Below, in pieces: positions 8,367-17,746 of a stretch of DNA of 42,420 bases (within the stretch, counting starts at the first letter, position 1; each line of letters opens with the position of its first letter). The stretch spans positions 27,213 to 69,632 of the forward strand of contig JAQVOV010000002.1 of the NCBI GenBank assembly GCA_028702395.1, written 5' to 3'. Under the pieces are notes generated by a model, which was given only the letters and a program-made list of their open reading frames with translations, was not told the DNA's origin and did no database searches. The DNA comes from Candidatus Omnitrophota bacterium. Its GTDB lineage: Bacteria; Omnitrophota; Gorgyraeia; JABMRN01. The position numbers were made by a program, and so were the translations under genes.

Positions 8367-9173
8367 CTACTTTCTCGGTCCAAGCACAGGATCTTCAAAC
8401 CTAAGATCAATATATTCAAGTCCTTTAACATCAATATTCTTATCTTGTAAGATAAATTGAAGTTTCTTTATTTTTTCAGAAAAATCTTGTTGCCCCATTC
8501 GTATTTCAATAGGTCCATTCAGTTGAACAATGAGATTTTTGGGATTAGAAACATCTATGCTTTTTATGCCATGTTTTTTTATTTCAGGCACGTTATAAAA
8601 TATCGATAATACACTTTTTGCAAGTTCAACTCTATCTGAAGATATTTTTTCTCCAATAGAAGGTTTTGTCCATATTTTAAAACCTGTTATAAGCGGTAGA
8701 TCTGACATAGTTGCTTGATCATATACAAGAACAGTTGAATCATTATCAATAGCATATTGCCCAAAAGCATTTATTGATGCAAGCGGCACACGTTGATCAA
8801 CCATAAGTTCTATCCTATCAGGTAAAACTCTTTTAACAACAATATTCTTTATTTGAGGATAATTCTTGTTAAGCTGATATTCTAACCACTTAATATTCAC
8901 TTTGAAAATGTTCTCTCCTTTAATATTCTCAGTTTCTTTGATCGTCTTCAAAAAGCTGATATCCCTGCTTTGTCCTGTATTGTTTACAATAACAATACTT
9001 TTGACCCGAAAATACTTTATTCTCATAATATAATTTCTAAGGGCAAATCCCAAAACAAGTAGGATCAATAAAACAAGCAAAAAAGGGAAACATTTCTTGA
9101 ACACTGTTTTGATCACTTCTATTATTTTATCTTTTTTTTCTGAAAACACGTTACGTTTTCTTTTCCTAGCCAT
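8367..9173 (-). CDS. ftsQ: Cell division protein FtsQ/DivIB
   Basis: Bitopic membrane protein of the divisome that, with FtsL and FtsB/DivIC, links early and late division proteins. The 268-residue chain has a basic cytoplasmic N-terminus (MARKRKRN), one membrane helix at about 29-47, a POTRA domain beginning near YFRVKSIVIVN (54-64), and the beta domain. The VKRVLPDRIELMVDQRVPLA stretch at about 117-136 is typical of FtsQ. GCTATAAAGGAG gives a strong ribosome binding site five bases before the ATG. It lies between ddl and ftsA, the expected dcw order. Confidence 0.9.
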   Translation of the reverse strand: MARKRKRNVFSEKKDKIIEVIKTVFKKCFPFLLVLLILLVLGFALRNYIMRIKYFRVKSIVIVNNTGQSRDISFLKTIKETENIKGENIFKVNIKWLEYQLNKNYPQIKNIVVKRVLPDRIELMVDQRVPLASINAFGQYAIDNDSTVLVYDQATMSDLPLITGFKIWTKPSIGEKISSDRVELAKSVLSIFYNVPEIKKHGIKSIDVSNPKNLIVQLNGPIEIRMGQQDFSEKIKKLQFILQDKNIDVKGLEYIDLRFEDPVLGPRK

Positions 9174-9179
9174 TGTTAC

Positions 9180-9308
9180 TCCTTTATAGCGATTTTAGCT
9201 GTCAGCTATCAGCGTTCAGCTATCAGCAAAGGATCTTTCTAGAATCATTTTTTAGATCCCCTCTTTTAGGACGTTCCACAAGCTGACAGCTGAAAGCTAA
9301 TGGCTGAT
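9180..9308. repeat. Heptamer fold-back element, ddl-ftsQ gap
   Basis: Starts with CTCCTTTATAGC (ftsQ Shine-Dalgarno on the minus strand). Left arm 9194-9224 is AGCTGTC/AGCTATC/AGCGTTC heptamers; right arm 9281-9308 is AGCTGAC/AGCTGAA/AGCTAAT. Core AGGACGTTCCA is at 9268-9278. The right arm ends one base before the ddl stop codon. Confidence 0.85.
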
Positions 9309-9309
9309 G

Positions 9310-10260
9310 TTAACCGATCTCATCGTCCTGTCCATAGCGCACTTTTTTAAATACCGCAAGCTCAAGTATCTGTTCACATAGTTCGTCAAAAGATATCCCA
9401 AAAACTTTTGCTGCTTTAGGCAACAAAGACCTTTCAGTAAGTCCCGGGATCGTATTAACCTCAAGAACATATATTTTACCTTGATGATCCATCCTCATAT
9501 CAACTCGCGAAAAGTCCTCACAACCCAAGGTATTATGGGTCAATAATGCAATATCACTGATCTCCTGTTTTTTTTCATCTGATAATTCTGCAGGACAAAT
9601 ATATTCTGTTTGTTTATCTATGTATTTTGCATTAAAATCATACACATTGTCCTTAGCAATGATCTCAACAACAGGCAAGACAGATTTCCCTAGGATACCA
9701 ACTGTTAATTCTTTTCCGTCTATGAATTCCTCAAAAATTATCGTATTTCCATACTGAAAAGCCTTATTCATAGCTGTTTTTATATCTTTTTTATCAATTA
9801 CAATACTTAATCCAAAACTAGATCCTTCAGTAGCAGGTTTTATTACAACAGGTAAACCGAATTCATACGAATCAATATTAAAATATTGTTCTTTGTTTAC
9901 GATCATATACGGAGGAACTAGAATATTATTATCACTAAGGATCTTCTTTGTTAATTCCTTATCCATACAAACTTTTGAAGATAAAGGCCCTGATCCTGTA
10001 AAAGCTATACCATATTCAGATAAAAACTGCTGTATTGTACCATTTTCACCTTCTTTACCATGTAAAGCAATAAAAGCAATATCAATATTCTCATTTAGTA
10101 TCTGCTGCGGCATATTCTGTGTTACATCAATAAATACAACATTAAAACCTTTTCTTTGGAGTGCTTTGAATACAGCAGTTCCAGATACAAGGCTTATCTC
10201 TCTTTCGGAAGAAGTTCCTCCTGCAATAACACCAATTTTAAATTCGTGAAGCGTTTTCAT
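9310..10260 (-). CDS. ddl: D-alanine--D-alanine ligase
   Basis: ATP-grasp ligase (EC 6.3.2.4) that makes D-Ala-D-Ala, the substrate MurF adds to the peptidoglycan precursor. Residues 8-25 carry the N-terminal GVIAGGTSSEREISLVSG signature, ALHGKEGENGTIQ is at about 65-77, ATP-grasp residues include VVIKPATEGSSFG, and the metal site is VLEVNTIPGLTERS near the C-terminus. 316 residues is normal. The ATG overlaps the murB stop (ATGA), so translation is coupled. Confidence 0.96.
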   Translation of the reverse strand: MKTLHEFKIGVIAGGTSSEREISLVSGTAVFKALQRKGFNVVFIDVTQNMPQQILNENIDIAFIALHGKEGENGTIQQFLSEYGIAFTGSGPLSSKVCMDKELTKKILSDNNILVPPYMIVNKEQYFNIDSYEFGLPVVIKPATEGSSFGLSIVIDKKDIKTAMNKAFQYGNTIIFEEFIDGKELTVGILGKSVLPVVEIIAKDNVYDFNAKYIDKQTEYICPAELSDEKKQEISDIALLTHNTLGCEDFSRVDMRMDHQGKIYVLEVNTIPGLTERSLLPKAAKVFGISFDELCEQILELAVFKKVRYGQDDEIG

Positions 10261-11135
10261 ACTATTATTATCTCCATCTCAAGTTCTATATTTTTATTTT
10301 TTTTCACTACTTCCTTTATCTTTTTTATAAGAAACAATACATCTTCAAAACTTGCATTGTTCTGATTCACAATGAAGTTTGCGTGTTTACTTGAAACTTC
10401 AGCCCCTCCTTTAGTAAATCCCTTCAACCCACATTCGTCTATTATCTTTCCTGCAGAGATCCCCTGAAGATCAGGGTTTTTAAATACACACCCTGCAGAA
10501 TTCTTATCTATCGGCTGAATATCTTTTTTGTTTTCCAGTATCTTTTTATACTGACACATTACATTTTCAGGAAGATCTTTTTCCAATTCAAATTCAACCT
10601 GCAAAATTATATTATTCTTAAGCCCTGAACTTCTATATACAGGGTTCAACTGCTTTTTTGTAACTTCAAACAGATTTCCTTCCATATCCATTAGAATGAC
10701 TTTCTTGATAAATGAGCATATCCACTTATCGGAGCCTGCATTCATATAAACAGCTCCACCAACAGTAGCAGGTATCCCTGCAAAAATTTCCAAACCTTTC
10801 AATCCTTTTGCTGCAGAAAAAAGTATCGTTTGTGAAAGGCTCATCCCTGCTCCAACAGTTAGAACATTATCTTTTTCAAAGATATTAGAAAAATCTTTTC
10901 CTGTCAATTTGATCACAACTAGATCATGCTCATCACTTTTAAAAAGAATGTTACTGCCTGCTCCCAGAACAAAGACCTCTTTTTGTTCTTCTTTACATAT
11001 TTTAATGACGGTTTTAAGGTCTTCGATATCTTCACATAATACAAGGTTCTTTACTTTTCCTCCTATCTTAAAAGTAGTGTAAGGCCCTATTTCTATGTTA
11101 GAAAAAGCTTTTCCTTTAATGTTATCGAAGTTCAT
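10257..11135 (-). CDS. murB: UDP-N-acetylenolpyruvoylglucosamine reductase
   Basis: FAD- and NADPH-dependent reductase (EC 1.3.1.98) that makes UDP-MurNAc, the second committed step of peptidoglycan synthesis. FAD-binding features are FVLGAGSNILF (about 55-65) and GIPATVGGAVYMNAG (about 125-139). The catalytic serine lies in NSAGCVFKNP and the C-terminal glutamate is in the ELEME end. At 292 residues it is a type II (short) MurB. It overlaps murC by 14 bp and ddl by 4 bp. Confidence 0.95.
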   Translation of the reverse strand: MNFDNIKGKAFSNIEIGPYTTFKIGGKVKNLVLCEDIEDLKTVIKICKEEQKEVFVLGAGSNILFKSDEHDLVVIKLTGKDFSNIFEKDNVLTVGAGMSLSQTILFSAAKGLKGLEIFAGIPATVGGAVYMNAGSDKWICSFIKKVILMDMEGNLFEVTKKQLNPVYRSSGLKNNIILQVEFELEKDLPENVMCQYKKILENKKDIQPIDKNSAGCVFKNPDLQGISAGKIIDECGLKGFTKGGAEVSSKHANFIVNQNNASFEDVLFLIKKIKEVVKKNKNIELEMEIIIV

Positions 11136-12516
11136 ATTTTTGATCCAGTTTCCTTACAAGCTCAGGAATTATTTCATTCACATCACCGGCCCCTAAAATA
11201 AGAACAATATCTCCAACGTTGATCTCTTTGAACAAAGTCATGACAATATCTGCCTTAGGAACAATGTAGGCCTCTTTTATTCCTTTTTCTTTGACCCCAA
11301 AACATATATTGCAAAGGCCTATCCCATCTAGCGGATCTTCGCTTGCAGCATATATATCCGTAAGTATTAATTTATCAACCCCTGAAAAACATTCACAAAA
11401 CTCTTGTTCAAGATGCATTGTTCTGGAAAACCTGTGCGGCTGAAAAACCACTATTATACGGTTCTTTTTCAACAATTTTGCAACACTTATTATTTTTGAT
11501 ATTTCAGTAGGATGATGTGCATAGTCTTCTACTATTACAACCTCATTTGCGCTATATTTGACCTCAAATCTACGTTTAACATTTTTGAAATCCTTGATTA
11601 TTCCCGCAATATCCGAAAATGACATCCCCATCTTCTTTGCAACAGCAATTGAAGCAAGTGCATTATACACATTGTGTTCACCTAAAACCCCTAGAGAGCA
11701 TTTCCCTAATTCCTGTCCGTTAAAAAAGCAGGAAAACCGCATCCCGACATCTTCTGGTTTAACATTAATGGCAAAGATATCTGCTTTAGAAGAAAAGCCG
11801 AAACTTATCTTTTCACCTTTATACGATCGGCTAAGGTCACGTAATATCTCATCATCATAATTATAGAACAAAACCCCATCTTCTTTTGTGTTCTTTATAA
11901 AACTGTTAAAAGCATCCGTTAAATTATCCATTGTTTTATAATATTCCATGTGATCTTTTTCAATATTAGTTATAACAGAATATTTAACTGCCATATCCCT
12001 TATGAATCCGTCACTCTCATCCATTTCAGAAACAATGATCTCACTTCTGCCTTTTTTGGCATTTGATCCAAGAAAATCCATTTCACCTCCAACTAAGATC
12101 GTAGGATCAAACCCGCCCTTTTCCAGTAAAAATGATATCATAGCAGAAGTTGTTGTTTTTCCATGTGTTCCTGCTATGGAAATAGATACTTTCCTTGAAT
12201 CTATGATACGTTTAAGGAATTCCGATCTGAAAATAATAGGGATATTTCTTTCATGTGCTTCTTTTATATCTGAATTATTATTGCGGATATTAAAGGCTCT
12301 TACAACAAGATCAGGTTCATTAATGATACCTTTATGACCAATATTTATTTTAGCCCCTTTTTTTATTAACCTTTGAATAAGAGGATTATCTTTAATGTCA
12401 GACCCTGTTATCATTATTCCACTTTCTATTAGAAGCTCTGCGATCCCACTCATACCAATACCGCCTATACCTACCATATGTATATGTTTTTCTTTAATAT
12501 CAAAAGTATCAGCCAT
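11122..12516 (-). CDS. murC: UDP-N-acetylmuramate--L-alanine ligase
   Basis: Mur ligase (EC 6.3.2.8) adding L-Ala to UDP-MurNAc in the cytosol. The N-terminal Rossmann part starts HMVGIGGIGMSGIAELL (13-29), the ATP loop is GTHGKTTT (116-123), and the C-terminal domain carries VVFQPHRFSRT and LTDIYAASEDP, typical of MurC. 464 residues is normal. It starts three bases after the murG stop with GAGGT as ribosome binding site, and overlaps murB. Confidence 0.97.
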   Translation of the reverse strand: MADTFDIKEKHIHMVGIGGIGMSGIAELLIESGIMITGSDIKDNPLIQRLIKKGAKINIGHKGIINEPDLVVRAFNIRNNNSDIKEAHERNIPIIFRSEFLKRIIDSRKVSISIAGTHGKTTTSAMISFLLEKGGFDPTILVGGEMDFLGSNAKKGRSEIIVSEMDESDGFIRDMAVKYSVITNIEKDHMEYYKTMDNLTDAFNSFIKNTKEDGVLFYNYDDEILRDLSRSYKGEKISFGFSSKADIFAINVKPEDVGMRFSCFFNGQELGKCSLGVLGEHNVYNALASIAVAKKMGMSFSDIAGIIKDFKNVKRRFEVKYSANEVVIVEDYAHHPTEISKIISVAKLLKKNRIIVVFQPHRFSRTMHLEQEFCECFSGVDKLILTDIYAASEDPLDGIGLCNICFGVKEKGIKEAYIVPKADIVMTLFKEINVGDIVLILGAGDVNEIIPELVRKLDQKYELR

Positions 12517-12518
12517 TA

Positions 12519-13610
12519 TTACCTCTTCAAAATGTCTATAATAACTTCACTTAGTTTTTGTGAAGCATTCAGTTCAACTATATTTCTGGCATTTTCAATA
12601 AACTCTTCCCTTATATGTCTATTTTTGACCCACTCACTTACAATATTCTTTATTTGCCCCTGAGACATATTCTTTTCTTCAAGAAGAACTGCTGCCTTTT
12701 TATCAGCAAAGAACTTAGCATTCAAAATTTGAGAATTCTTTTCATTAGGATACGGAATAAGGATCATTGGTATCCCATAAAAAGCTAACTCAAAAACAGC
12801 AGATGCCCCAGCACGTGAAATAGCAATATCCACTATTTTATATATATTATTGATATTTTCAACGTAATTATAAACTTTTGCAATTATATTATGTTGTAAA
12901 TACGTATTTTGGACATATTCAACATCTTTATCACCTGCAATATGGATGATCTCTAATTTTGCTTTTATACTGTCCTCTATTAAACTCAGATCATTAACAA
13001 CGATCTTATTCATAGAGGTAGCTCCCTGACTTCCGCCAATAACAAGTAATTTAACAGTTTTTTGTTCATTTGACAACACTTTTAGTAGATCTTCTTTTTT
13101 ATCAGAGAGTATCTCAGGTCTGATAGGATTTCCTGTTATACATATCTTTTCTTTTAGTGCGCTATCTATCTTTGACGGGAAACTCAAAGCTATTTTATCA
13201 ACATATTTGGATAATATCTGATTAGCTCTGCCTAATACAATATTTTGTTCATGAATAACTGTTTTTATGTGAAACACCTTTGCTAAAAAAACAACAGCCC
13301 CTGTCACATATCCGCCGAAGCCAACAACAACATTTGGTTTTTCCCTGATCAAAATAAAAAAAGAAATTAAAACATCTGATACAAATTTAAACATAAAAGA
13401 AAACATTTTCAATGAAAACTTATATGGCATAGGATTCGCTGAAAGATAATATTTTTTATAGTTAGTATCTTTCAAAAGTTTTTTATCGATCCTTCTTTTA
13501 CTTGCAACAAAAACGACTTCCCAACCTTTTTTTATCATTGTTTGGGCTGTTGAAACTGCAGGGAAAATATGTCCACCGCTTCCACCTGCAACTATTAATA
13601 CTTTGTTCAT
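12519..13610 (-). CDS. murG: Lipid II synthase MurG (GT28 glycosyltransferase)
   Basis: Peripheral inner-membrane glycosyltransferase (EC 2.4.1.227) that adds GlcNAc from UDP-GlcNAc to lipid I. It has the glycine-rich AGGSGGHIFPA (8-18), the second G-loop GGSQGA near residue 192, and the ISRAGASAVFELAFYGIPMILIP sugar-nucleotide site near 264-286. Length 363 is normal. AGGAG lies five bases before the ATG. It is separated from ftsW by a repeat element and is nearly contiguous with murC. Confidence 0.96.
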   Translation of the reverse strand: MNKVLIVAGGSGGHIFPAVSTAQTMIKKGWEVVFVASKRRIDKKLLKDTNYKKYYLSANPMPYKFSLKMFSFMFKFVSDVLISFFILIREKPNVVVGFGGYVTGAVVFLAKVFHIKTVIHEQNIVLGRANQILSKYVDKIALSFPSKIDSALKEKICITGNPIRPEILSDKKEDLLKVLSNEQKTVKLLVIGGSQGATSMNKIVVNDLSLIEDSIKAKLEIIHIAGDKDVEYVQNTYLQHNIIAKVYNYVENINNIYKIVDIAISRAGASAVFELAFYGIPMILIPYPNEKNSQILNAKFFADKKAAVLLEEKNMSQGQIKNIVSEWVKNRHIREEFIENARNIVELNASQKLSEVIIDILKR

Positions 13611-13621
13611 GATTCTCCTAA

Positions 13622-13757
13622 AAAATATACTTTGTTATTAGTTATTTGTTATTAGTGTGAGTGGTGGATCGTCCTAAATACAGTTTTCAAACAAACCCTA
13701 TGAAGAGCCTTCTTTCACACACACTAATAACACACACTAATAACTAACTCCAATTAA
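13622..13757. repeat. Fold-back element, ftsW-murG gap
   Basis: Left arm 13632-13662 (TTGTTAT, TAGTTAT, TTGTTAT, TAGTGTG) and right arm 13717-13750 (ACACACACTAATA repeats) are complementary. GTGGATCGTCCTAAATA at 13663-13679 is the inverted form of the AGGACGTTCCAC core. It lies between the ftsW stop and the murG ribosome binding site. Confidence 0.75.
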
Positions 13758-13763
13758 CTCGCT

Positions 13764-14843
13764 CTAATCTCTGGTTGCGTTCAGCAGCAACCCGATCGCT
13801 ATCATATGCACGATCAAAGAAGTTCCCCCATAACTGACAAATGGCAAAGGAAGTCCTTTTGTAGGGAACAGTCCTACTGAAACACCAACATTGACTATGA
13901 CCTCAAAAGCTATCATAAAAACAATTCCGAAAACAAGCATTTTCCTGAACGTATCATTTATTTTAAAAGCAGCTCTTGTTCCCTGCCAAACAAGTGCAAA
14001 AAATAATATGATCAAAGCAGTAACACCTATAAACCCCAATTCTTCTCCAATAATTGACAAAATAAAATCTGTATGTGACGCTGGTAAAAAGAAAAGTTTT
14101 TGTTTTGATTGTCCTAATCCTACTCCCAAAAGACCGCCTGAACCAAGTGCAATATATGATTGTACTATTTGAAAACCTGTGTCTCTTTCGTCTAACCACG
14201 GATTAATAAAAGCCATTATCCTTTTACGTCTGTATGGAACAGAAAAAATAAGATAATAGATGAAAGGTACAGTTGAAAGGATCGTAACAGCAATATGTTT
14301 AAAATTCGCACCCCCTATAAAGAGCATTAAGAACATCATAAACCCTATAGTCATAGTAGTTCCAAGGTCAGGTTCCAAAAGAACAAGACCCATGATGGTA
14401 CCGCAAACTACAAGAACAGGCAGATATCCTCTGAAAAGATTTATCATGCGGGATTCATTTTTATCTACAAAGTACGCAAGATATATAAGAACCGACAGTT
14501 TAGCCAGTTCTGATGGTTGAACATTGAAAAAAATAAAACTTATCCACCTGCTTGCACCACCTGCAGTGTGTCCTATTCCTGGAATAAGAGCGCATACCAG
14601 TAACCCTATTGTTGTTAAAATAATAAGTTTAGCATGTTTTTTTAAAATATCACAATCAATGGACATAAAAAACAATGCCGCTATCACGCCTATGATCAGA
14701 TTTAAAAGATGCCGTTTAAAATAATAAAGACTATCCCCGAATAACTGCGAAGCATAAATAGCGCTTGAACTGTATACCATTACAAGCCCGAACATAAGCA
14801 GGATAAAAACCGTTGAAACGATCGATATGCGTAAACTTGACAT
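13764..14843 (-). CDS. ftsW: Septal peptidoglycan glycosyltransferase FtsW (SEDS family)
   Basis: Polytopic inner-membrane SEDS glycosyltransferase that polymerises lipid II at the septum together with the PBP encoded by ftsI. Length 359 with about ten hydrophobic segments. Family features are GLVMVYSSSAIYA at the N-terminus, ASRWI, PSELAKL, the catalytic-loop region DFILSIIGEELGFIG, and the C-terminal GLPLPFVSYGGTSL. Its place between murD and murG fits FtsW and not RodA. Start ATG with AAAGGA five bases upstream. Confidence 0.95.
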   Translation of the reverse strand: MSSLRISIVSTVFILLMFGLVMVYSSSAIYASQLFGDSLYYFKRHLLNLIIGVIAALFFMSIDCDILKKHAKLIILTTIGLLVCALIPGIGHTAGGASRWISFIFFNVQPSELAKLSVLIYLAYFVDKNESRMINLFRGYLPVLVVCGTIMGLVLLEPDLGTTMTIGFMMFLMLFIGGANFKHIAVTILSTVPFIYYLIFSVPYRRKRIMAFINPWLDERDTGFQIVQSYIALGSGGLLGVGLGQSKQKLFFLPASHTDFILSIIGEELGFIGVTALIILFFALVWQGTRAAFKINDTFRKMLVFGIVFMIAFEVIVNVGVSVGLFPTKGLPLPFVSYGGTSLIVHMIAIGLLLNATRD

Positions 14844-14850
14844 ATTATTT

Positions 14851-15078
14851 CCTTTATATGACTTTTAAGTAAAAAGTAAAAAGTTAAAAGTTAAAAGTTA
14901 AAAATCTGTTATCATTGTAGAATCTTATGTTAGGCTCATTTTTAGTGTCTGTGTCTGTTTCTGTGTCTGGAAAGGAACATCCTAAATATAGTTTTTTTAC
15001 ATCTTTTAGAAGGATCCACCACTGACACAAACACAAACACTGACACTAATTACTTTTACCTTTTTCCTTTTTCCTTAA
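14851..15078. repeat. Double-nested fold-back element, murD-ftsW gap
   Basis: Outer arms are heptamers: AAGTAAA/AAGTTAA at 14868-14904 against ACTTTTACCTTTTTCC at about 15051-15075. Inside lies a second pair of hexamer arms, GTGTCT/GTTTCT at 14946-14970 against CTGACA/CAAACA at 15019-15048. The sequence between these has GGAACATCCTAAATA and AGAAGGATCCACC, both relatives of the core. One element seems to have landed in another. Confidence 0.8.
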
Positions 15079-15085
15079 TCTTCTA

Positions 15086-16438
15086 TTAACTGAATCTCTC
15101 TTTAACGATCCGCTGAAACACCTCGCCTCTATGTTTATAACTTGTGAACATGTCAAAGCTTGAACACATAGGAGACAAAAGTATCACTTGATCCTTTTGG
15201 GCAATTTTGATAGCCCTATCTATCGCATCTTCCATTGACCCTGCCTTTTCAACAGGAACATTTTTTTTATCCATTACATCAAAAATTTTATCTGCAGCTT
15301 CTCCTATAAGAATTATTTTGTAGACCTTTTCTTTTATTTCAGGTAAAACACTTAAATAATCTCCTCCTTTATCTCTGCCGCCTGCGATCAAAATGATCTT
15401 CTTATCCAAAGACTGTATAGCTCTTTTTGTTGCATCAACATTAGTTGCTTTTGAATCATCCATGAATACGATCCCGTCCTTTTCATAAAATTTTTCGAGT
15501 CTATGGGCTAATGGTTGAAAATCTTCAATAGCACTGATAACAGCTTCAATATTAACTCCGGCAGATATAGCCATAAAAGAAGAGGCGCAAATATTTTCCA
15601 GATTATATTTCCCTTTTAATTTTGTTTTTGGAATATCAAAAAGTTTTTTTACATCATCATCTATCTTTGAATACATGACATTGTTCAATACAAACGCGCC
15701 TTCAACTTCTTCTGTTACACTATAAAAGAACTTTTTTCCTCTGCCTGGTATTATAAGGTCTTTTGAAGCTTTATCATCATGATTTATCAACGCAATATCA
15801 GATTCGATCTGATTTTCAAAAAGTCTGGCCTTCGTATCAGCATAATCATCAAACGAAGTATAACGCTCTAAATGATCATCCGTAACATTCAATATACATC
15901 CTATATTAACTTTAAGATCCACTATTTTTTCCAATTGAAAAGAGCTTATCTCCAATATAACAAATGTATCATCATCAATATTATCTATCTCTCCCGAAAA
16001 AGAGTTTCCTATATTACCGCAAACAATATACTTTTTTGAATCTTTTTCAAACATCTTTCCTAATAAGGTAACTACTGTCGATTTACCGTTAGTACCTGTC
16101 ACAGCAATTATTTTTCCTTTACAAAAATTATATGCAAATTCTATTTCACTTATTATAGGAATGCTGTTGGCGAAAGCATATTTAACAGGAAGACTGTTGT
16201 TATCCACCCCAGGACTAAGTACGATTATATCTGTGCCTGAAAGAAACTCTTCTGTATGCTGGCCGAATTCAACTTCAATAAAATTTTCCTTTAAAACATC
16301 AATATCCTGTGTGATCTTTTCTTCTGAACAACTATCAGTAACAGCCGCTATTGCGCCATGTTTGTGTGCCAGAATAGCAGCATCAAACCCGCTTCTGCCT
16401 AAACCTACAACAACTATTCGTTTGTTTCGTATATCCAT
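15086..16438 (-). CDS. murD: UDP-N-acetylmuramoylalanine--D-glutamate ligase
   Basis: Mur ligase (EC 6.3.2.9) adding D-Glu to UDP-MurNAc-L-Ala. N-terminal RIVVVGLGRSG, ATP loop TGTNGKST (about 115-122), central NVTDDHLERY, and C-terminal AGGRDKGGDY plus LLSPMCSSFDMFTSYKHRGEVF, all MurD-typical. Length about 450. A GTG two codons upstream (16444) is also open; I chose the ATG at 16438 because GAGGTG precedes it. It lies between mraY and ftsW with large repeat elements on both sides. Confidence 0.96.
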   Translation of the reverse strand: MDIRNKRIVVVGLGRSGFDAAILAHKHGAIAAVTDSCSEEKITQDIDVLKENFIEVEFGQHTEEFLSGTDIIVLSPGVDNNSLPVKYAFANSIPIISEIEFAYNFCKGKIIAVTGTNGKSTVVTLLGKMFEKDSKKYIVCGNIGNSFSGEIDNIDDDTFVILEISSFQLEKIVDLKVNIGCILNVTDDHLERYTSFDDYADTKARLFENQIESDIALINHDDKASKDLIIPGRGKKFFYSVTEEVEGAFVLNNVMYSKIDDDVKKLFDIPKTKLKGKYNLENICASSFMAISAGVNIEAVISAIEDFQPLAHRLEKFYEKDGIVFMDDSKATNVDATKRAIQSLDKKIILIAGGRDKGGDYLSVLPEIKEKVYKIILIGEAADKIFDVMDKKNVPVEKAGSMEDAIDRAIKIAQKDQVILLSPMCSSFDMFTSYKHRGEVFQRIVKERFS

Positions 16439-16451
16439 CTTCACCTCTAAT

Positions 16452-16636
16452 GGGATTCAAGGTAAAAGTAAAAAATCTGTTACCATTGTGGAATCTTCTT
16501 GGATTTCTTTGTAGGGGCGTATTGCAATACGCCCCTACAAAAACCTCTTTCAGAACTTTCCACATTTTTTGTTCTTAACTAAATTTAGGACGCTCCATCC
16601 TTTTACCTTTTACCTTTTTACTTTTTCCTTATAAGT
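16452..16636. repeat. Heptamer fold-back element, mraY-murD gap
   Basis: Left arm 16457-16470 is GGTAAAA/GTAAAAA; right arm 16600-16631 is TTTTACC/TTTTTACT. Inner parts are ATTGTGGAATCTT (left core, also near 8204 and 14910), a GTAGGGGC palindrome, CAGAACTTTCCAC, and AGGACGCTCCA (16587-16597). The same assembly as in the ftsQ-ftsA gap. Confidence 0.85.
16509..16540. repeat. GTAGGGGC palindrome (32 bp, perfect)
   Basis: Identical to 8229-8260, again nested in a heptamer element. Confidence 0.9.
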
Positions 16637-16648
16637 CTTATTACTCGC

Positions 16649-17740
16649 TTAACGCATCTTTAAGCTTGCTAATGACAGTAACACTAAAATTATTGCAATT
16701 ATCCAAAACCTTATTATAACCTTTGATTCATGCCATCCCTGAAGCTGGAAATGATGATGTATTGGCGCCATTCTAAAAACTCTTTTTCCTTTACGCAGTT
16801 TACAAGACGCAACTTGAATGATCACTGAGAGAGCTTCAGCAACAAATATACCACCAACAAAAAACAGTAAAAGTTCTTTTTTTATCAATACACTGATTAT
16901 TCCTATTACACCGCCTAAAGATAATGAACCTGTATCACCCATAAAAACACTTGCAGGATGACAATTGAACCATAAAAACCCAAGACCAGCCCCAACTATT
17001 GAAGAGCACAAGACAGTAAGTTCCCCGCTACCAAACAAATAATATACATTTAAATACTCGCTCATGTTAATATTTCCTGTAATATAGCTTATTATTGCAA
17101 AAGCCAATGCTACAATTGTCACACATCCGATAGCAAGTCCATCAAGTCCATCAGTAAGATTCACAGCATTGCTTGATCCTACGATCACAAGAACCACAAA
17201 TAGAATGTAAAAAATTCCCAAATTTAAAACAGCATTTTTAAAAAAAGGGAAATATAATGTCGAAGACATCTGCGGATCATTATAAAGATAAAGCCCTATC
17301 AAAAAGGCAATAATGACCTGCCCTAAAAACTTTGCACGACTTTTTAATCCTTTATTATGCTGATTTGATATTTTTAAAAAATCATCAATGAACCCTACTA
17401 ATCCTAGCCACAATATGCCTACAAGACCTATAATGATGAATTTATTATCCAGTCTTGCCCATATAAGTGTAGAGCCCACAACTGCAAGGAGTATCAATAT
17501 CCCTCCCATTGTAGGCGTACCTTCTTTATGAACATGTAACTTATGAAGTTCCTGAACATGATCTTTTCTAATAATTTGACCGAAATTCATTTTTGCAAGC
17601 CATCTTATAATAATGGGTCCCAAAATAACACTTATTAGAAAAGCTGTAAAACTAGCCATAGCTGCGCGGAAAGTTATATATTTAAAAAGATTGAACCCGA
17701 ACCAAACATCTTTTAATGGGTAAAGAAAATAATATAGCAT
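16649..17740 (-). CDS. mraY: Phospho-N-acetylmuramoyl-pentapeptide transferase
   Basis: Polytopic inner-membrane enzyme (EC 2.7.8.13) that moves phospho-MurNAc-pentapeptide to undecaprenyl phosphate, giving lipid I. Length 363 with about ten membrane segments. Signatures are GTPTMGGILIL (about 74-84), the aspartate motifs GFIDDFLK and NAVNLTDGLDGLA, FMGDTGSLSLGG, and the histidine motif APIHHHFQLQGWHE. The ATG has GCTATAAAGGAG upstream, supplied by the end of a repeat element. Position between murF and murD is canonical. Confidence 0.97.
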   Translation of the reverse strand: MLYYFLYPLKDVWFGFNLFKYITFRAAMASFTAFLISVILGPIIIRWLAKMNFGQIIRKDHVQELHKLHVHKEGTPTMGGILILLAVVGSTLIWARLDNKFIIIGLVGILWLGLVGFIDDFLKISNQHNKGLKSRAKFLGQVIIAFLIGLYLYNDPQMSSTLYFPFFKNAVLNLGIFYILFVVLVIVGSSNAVNLTDGLDGLAIGCVTIVALAFAIISYITGNINMSEYLNVYYLFGSGELTVLCSSIVGAGLGFLWFNCHPASVFMGDTGSLSLGGVIGIISVLIKKELLLFFVGGIFVAEALSVIIQVASCKLRKGKRVFRMAPIHHHFQLQGWHESKVIIRFWIIAIILVLLSLASLKMR

Positions 17741-17746
17741 TAGACT

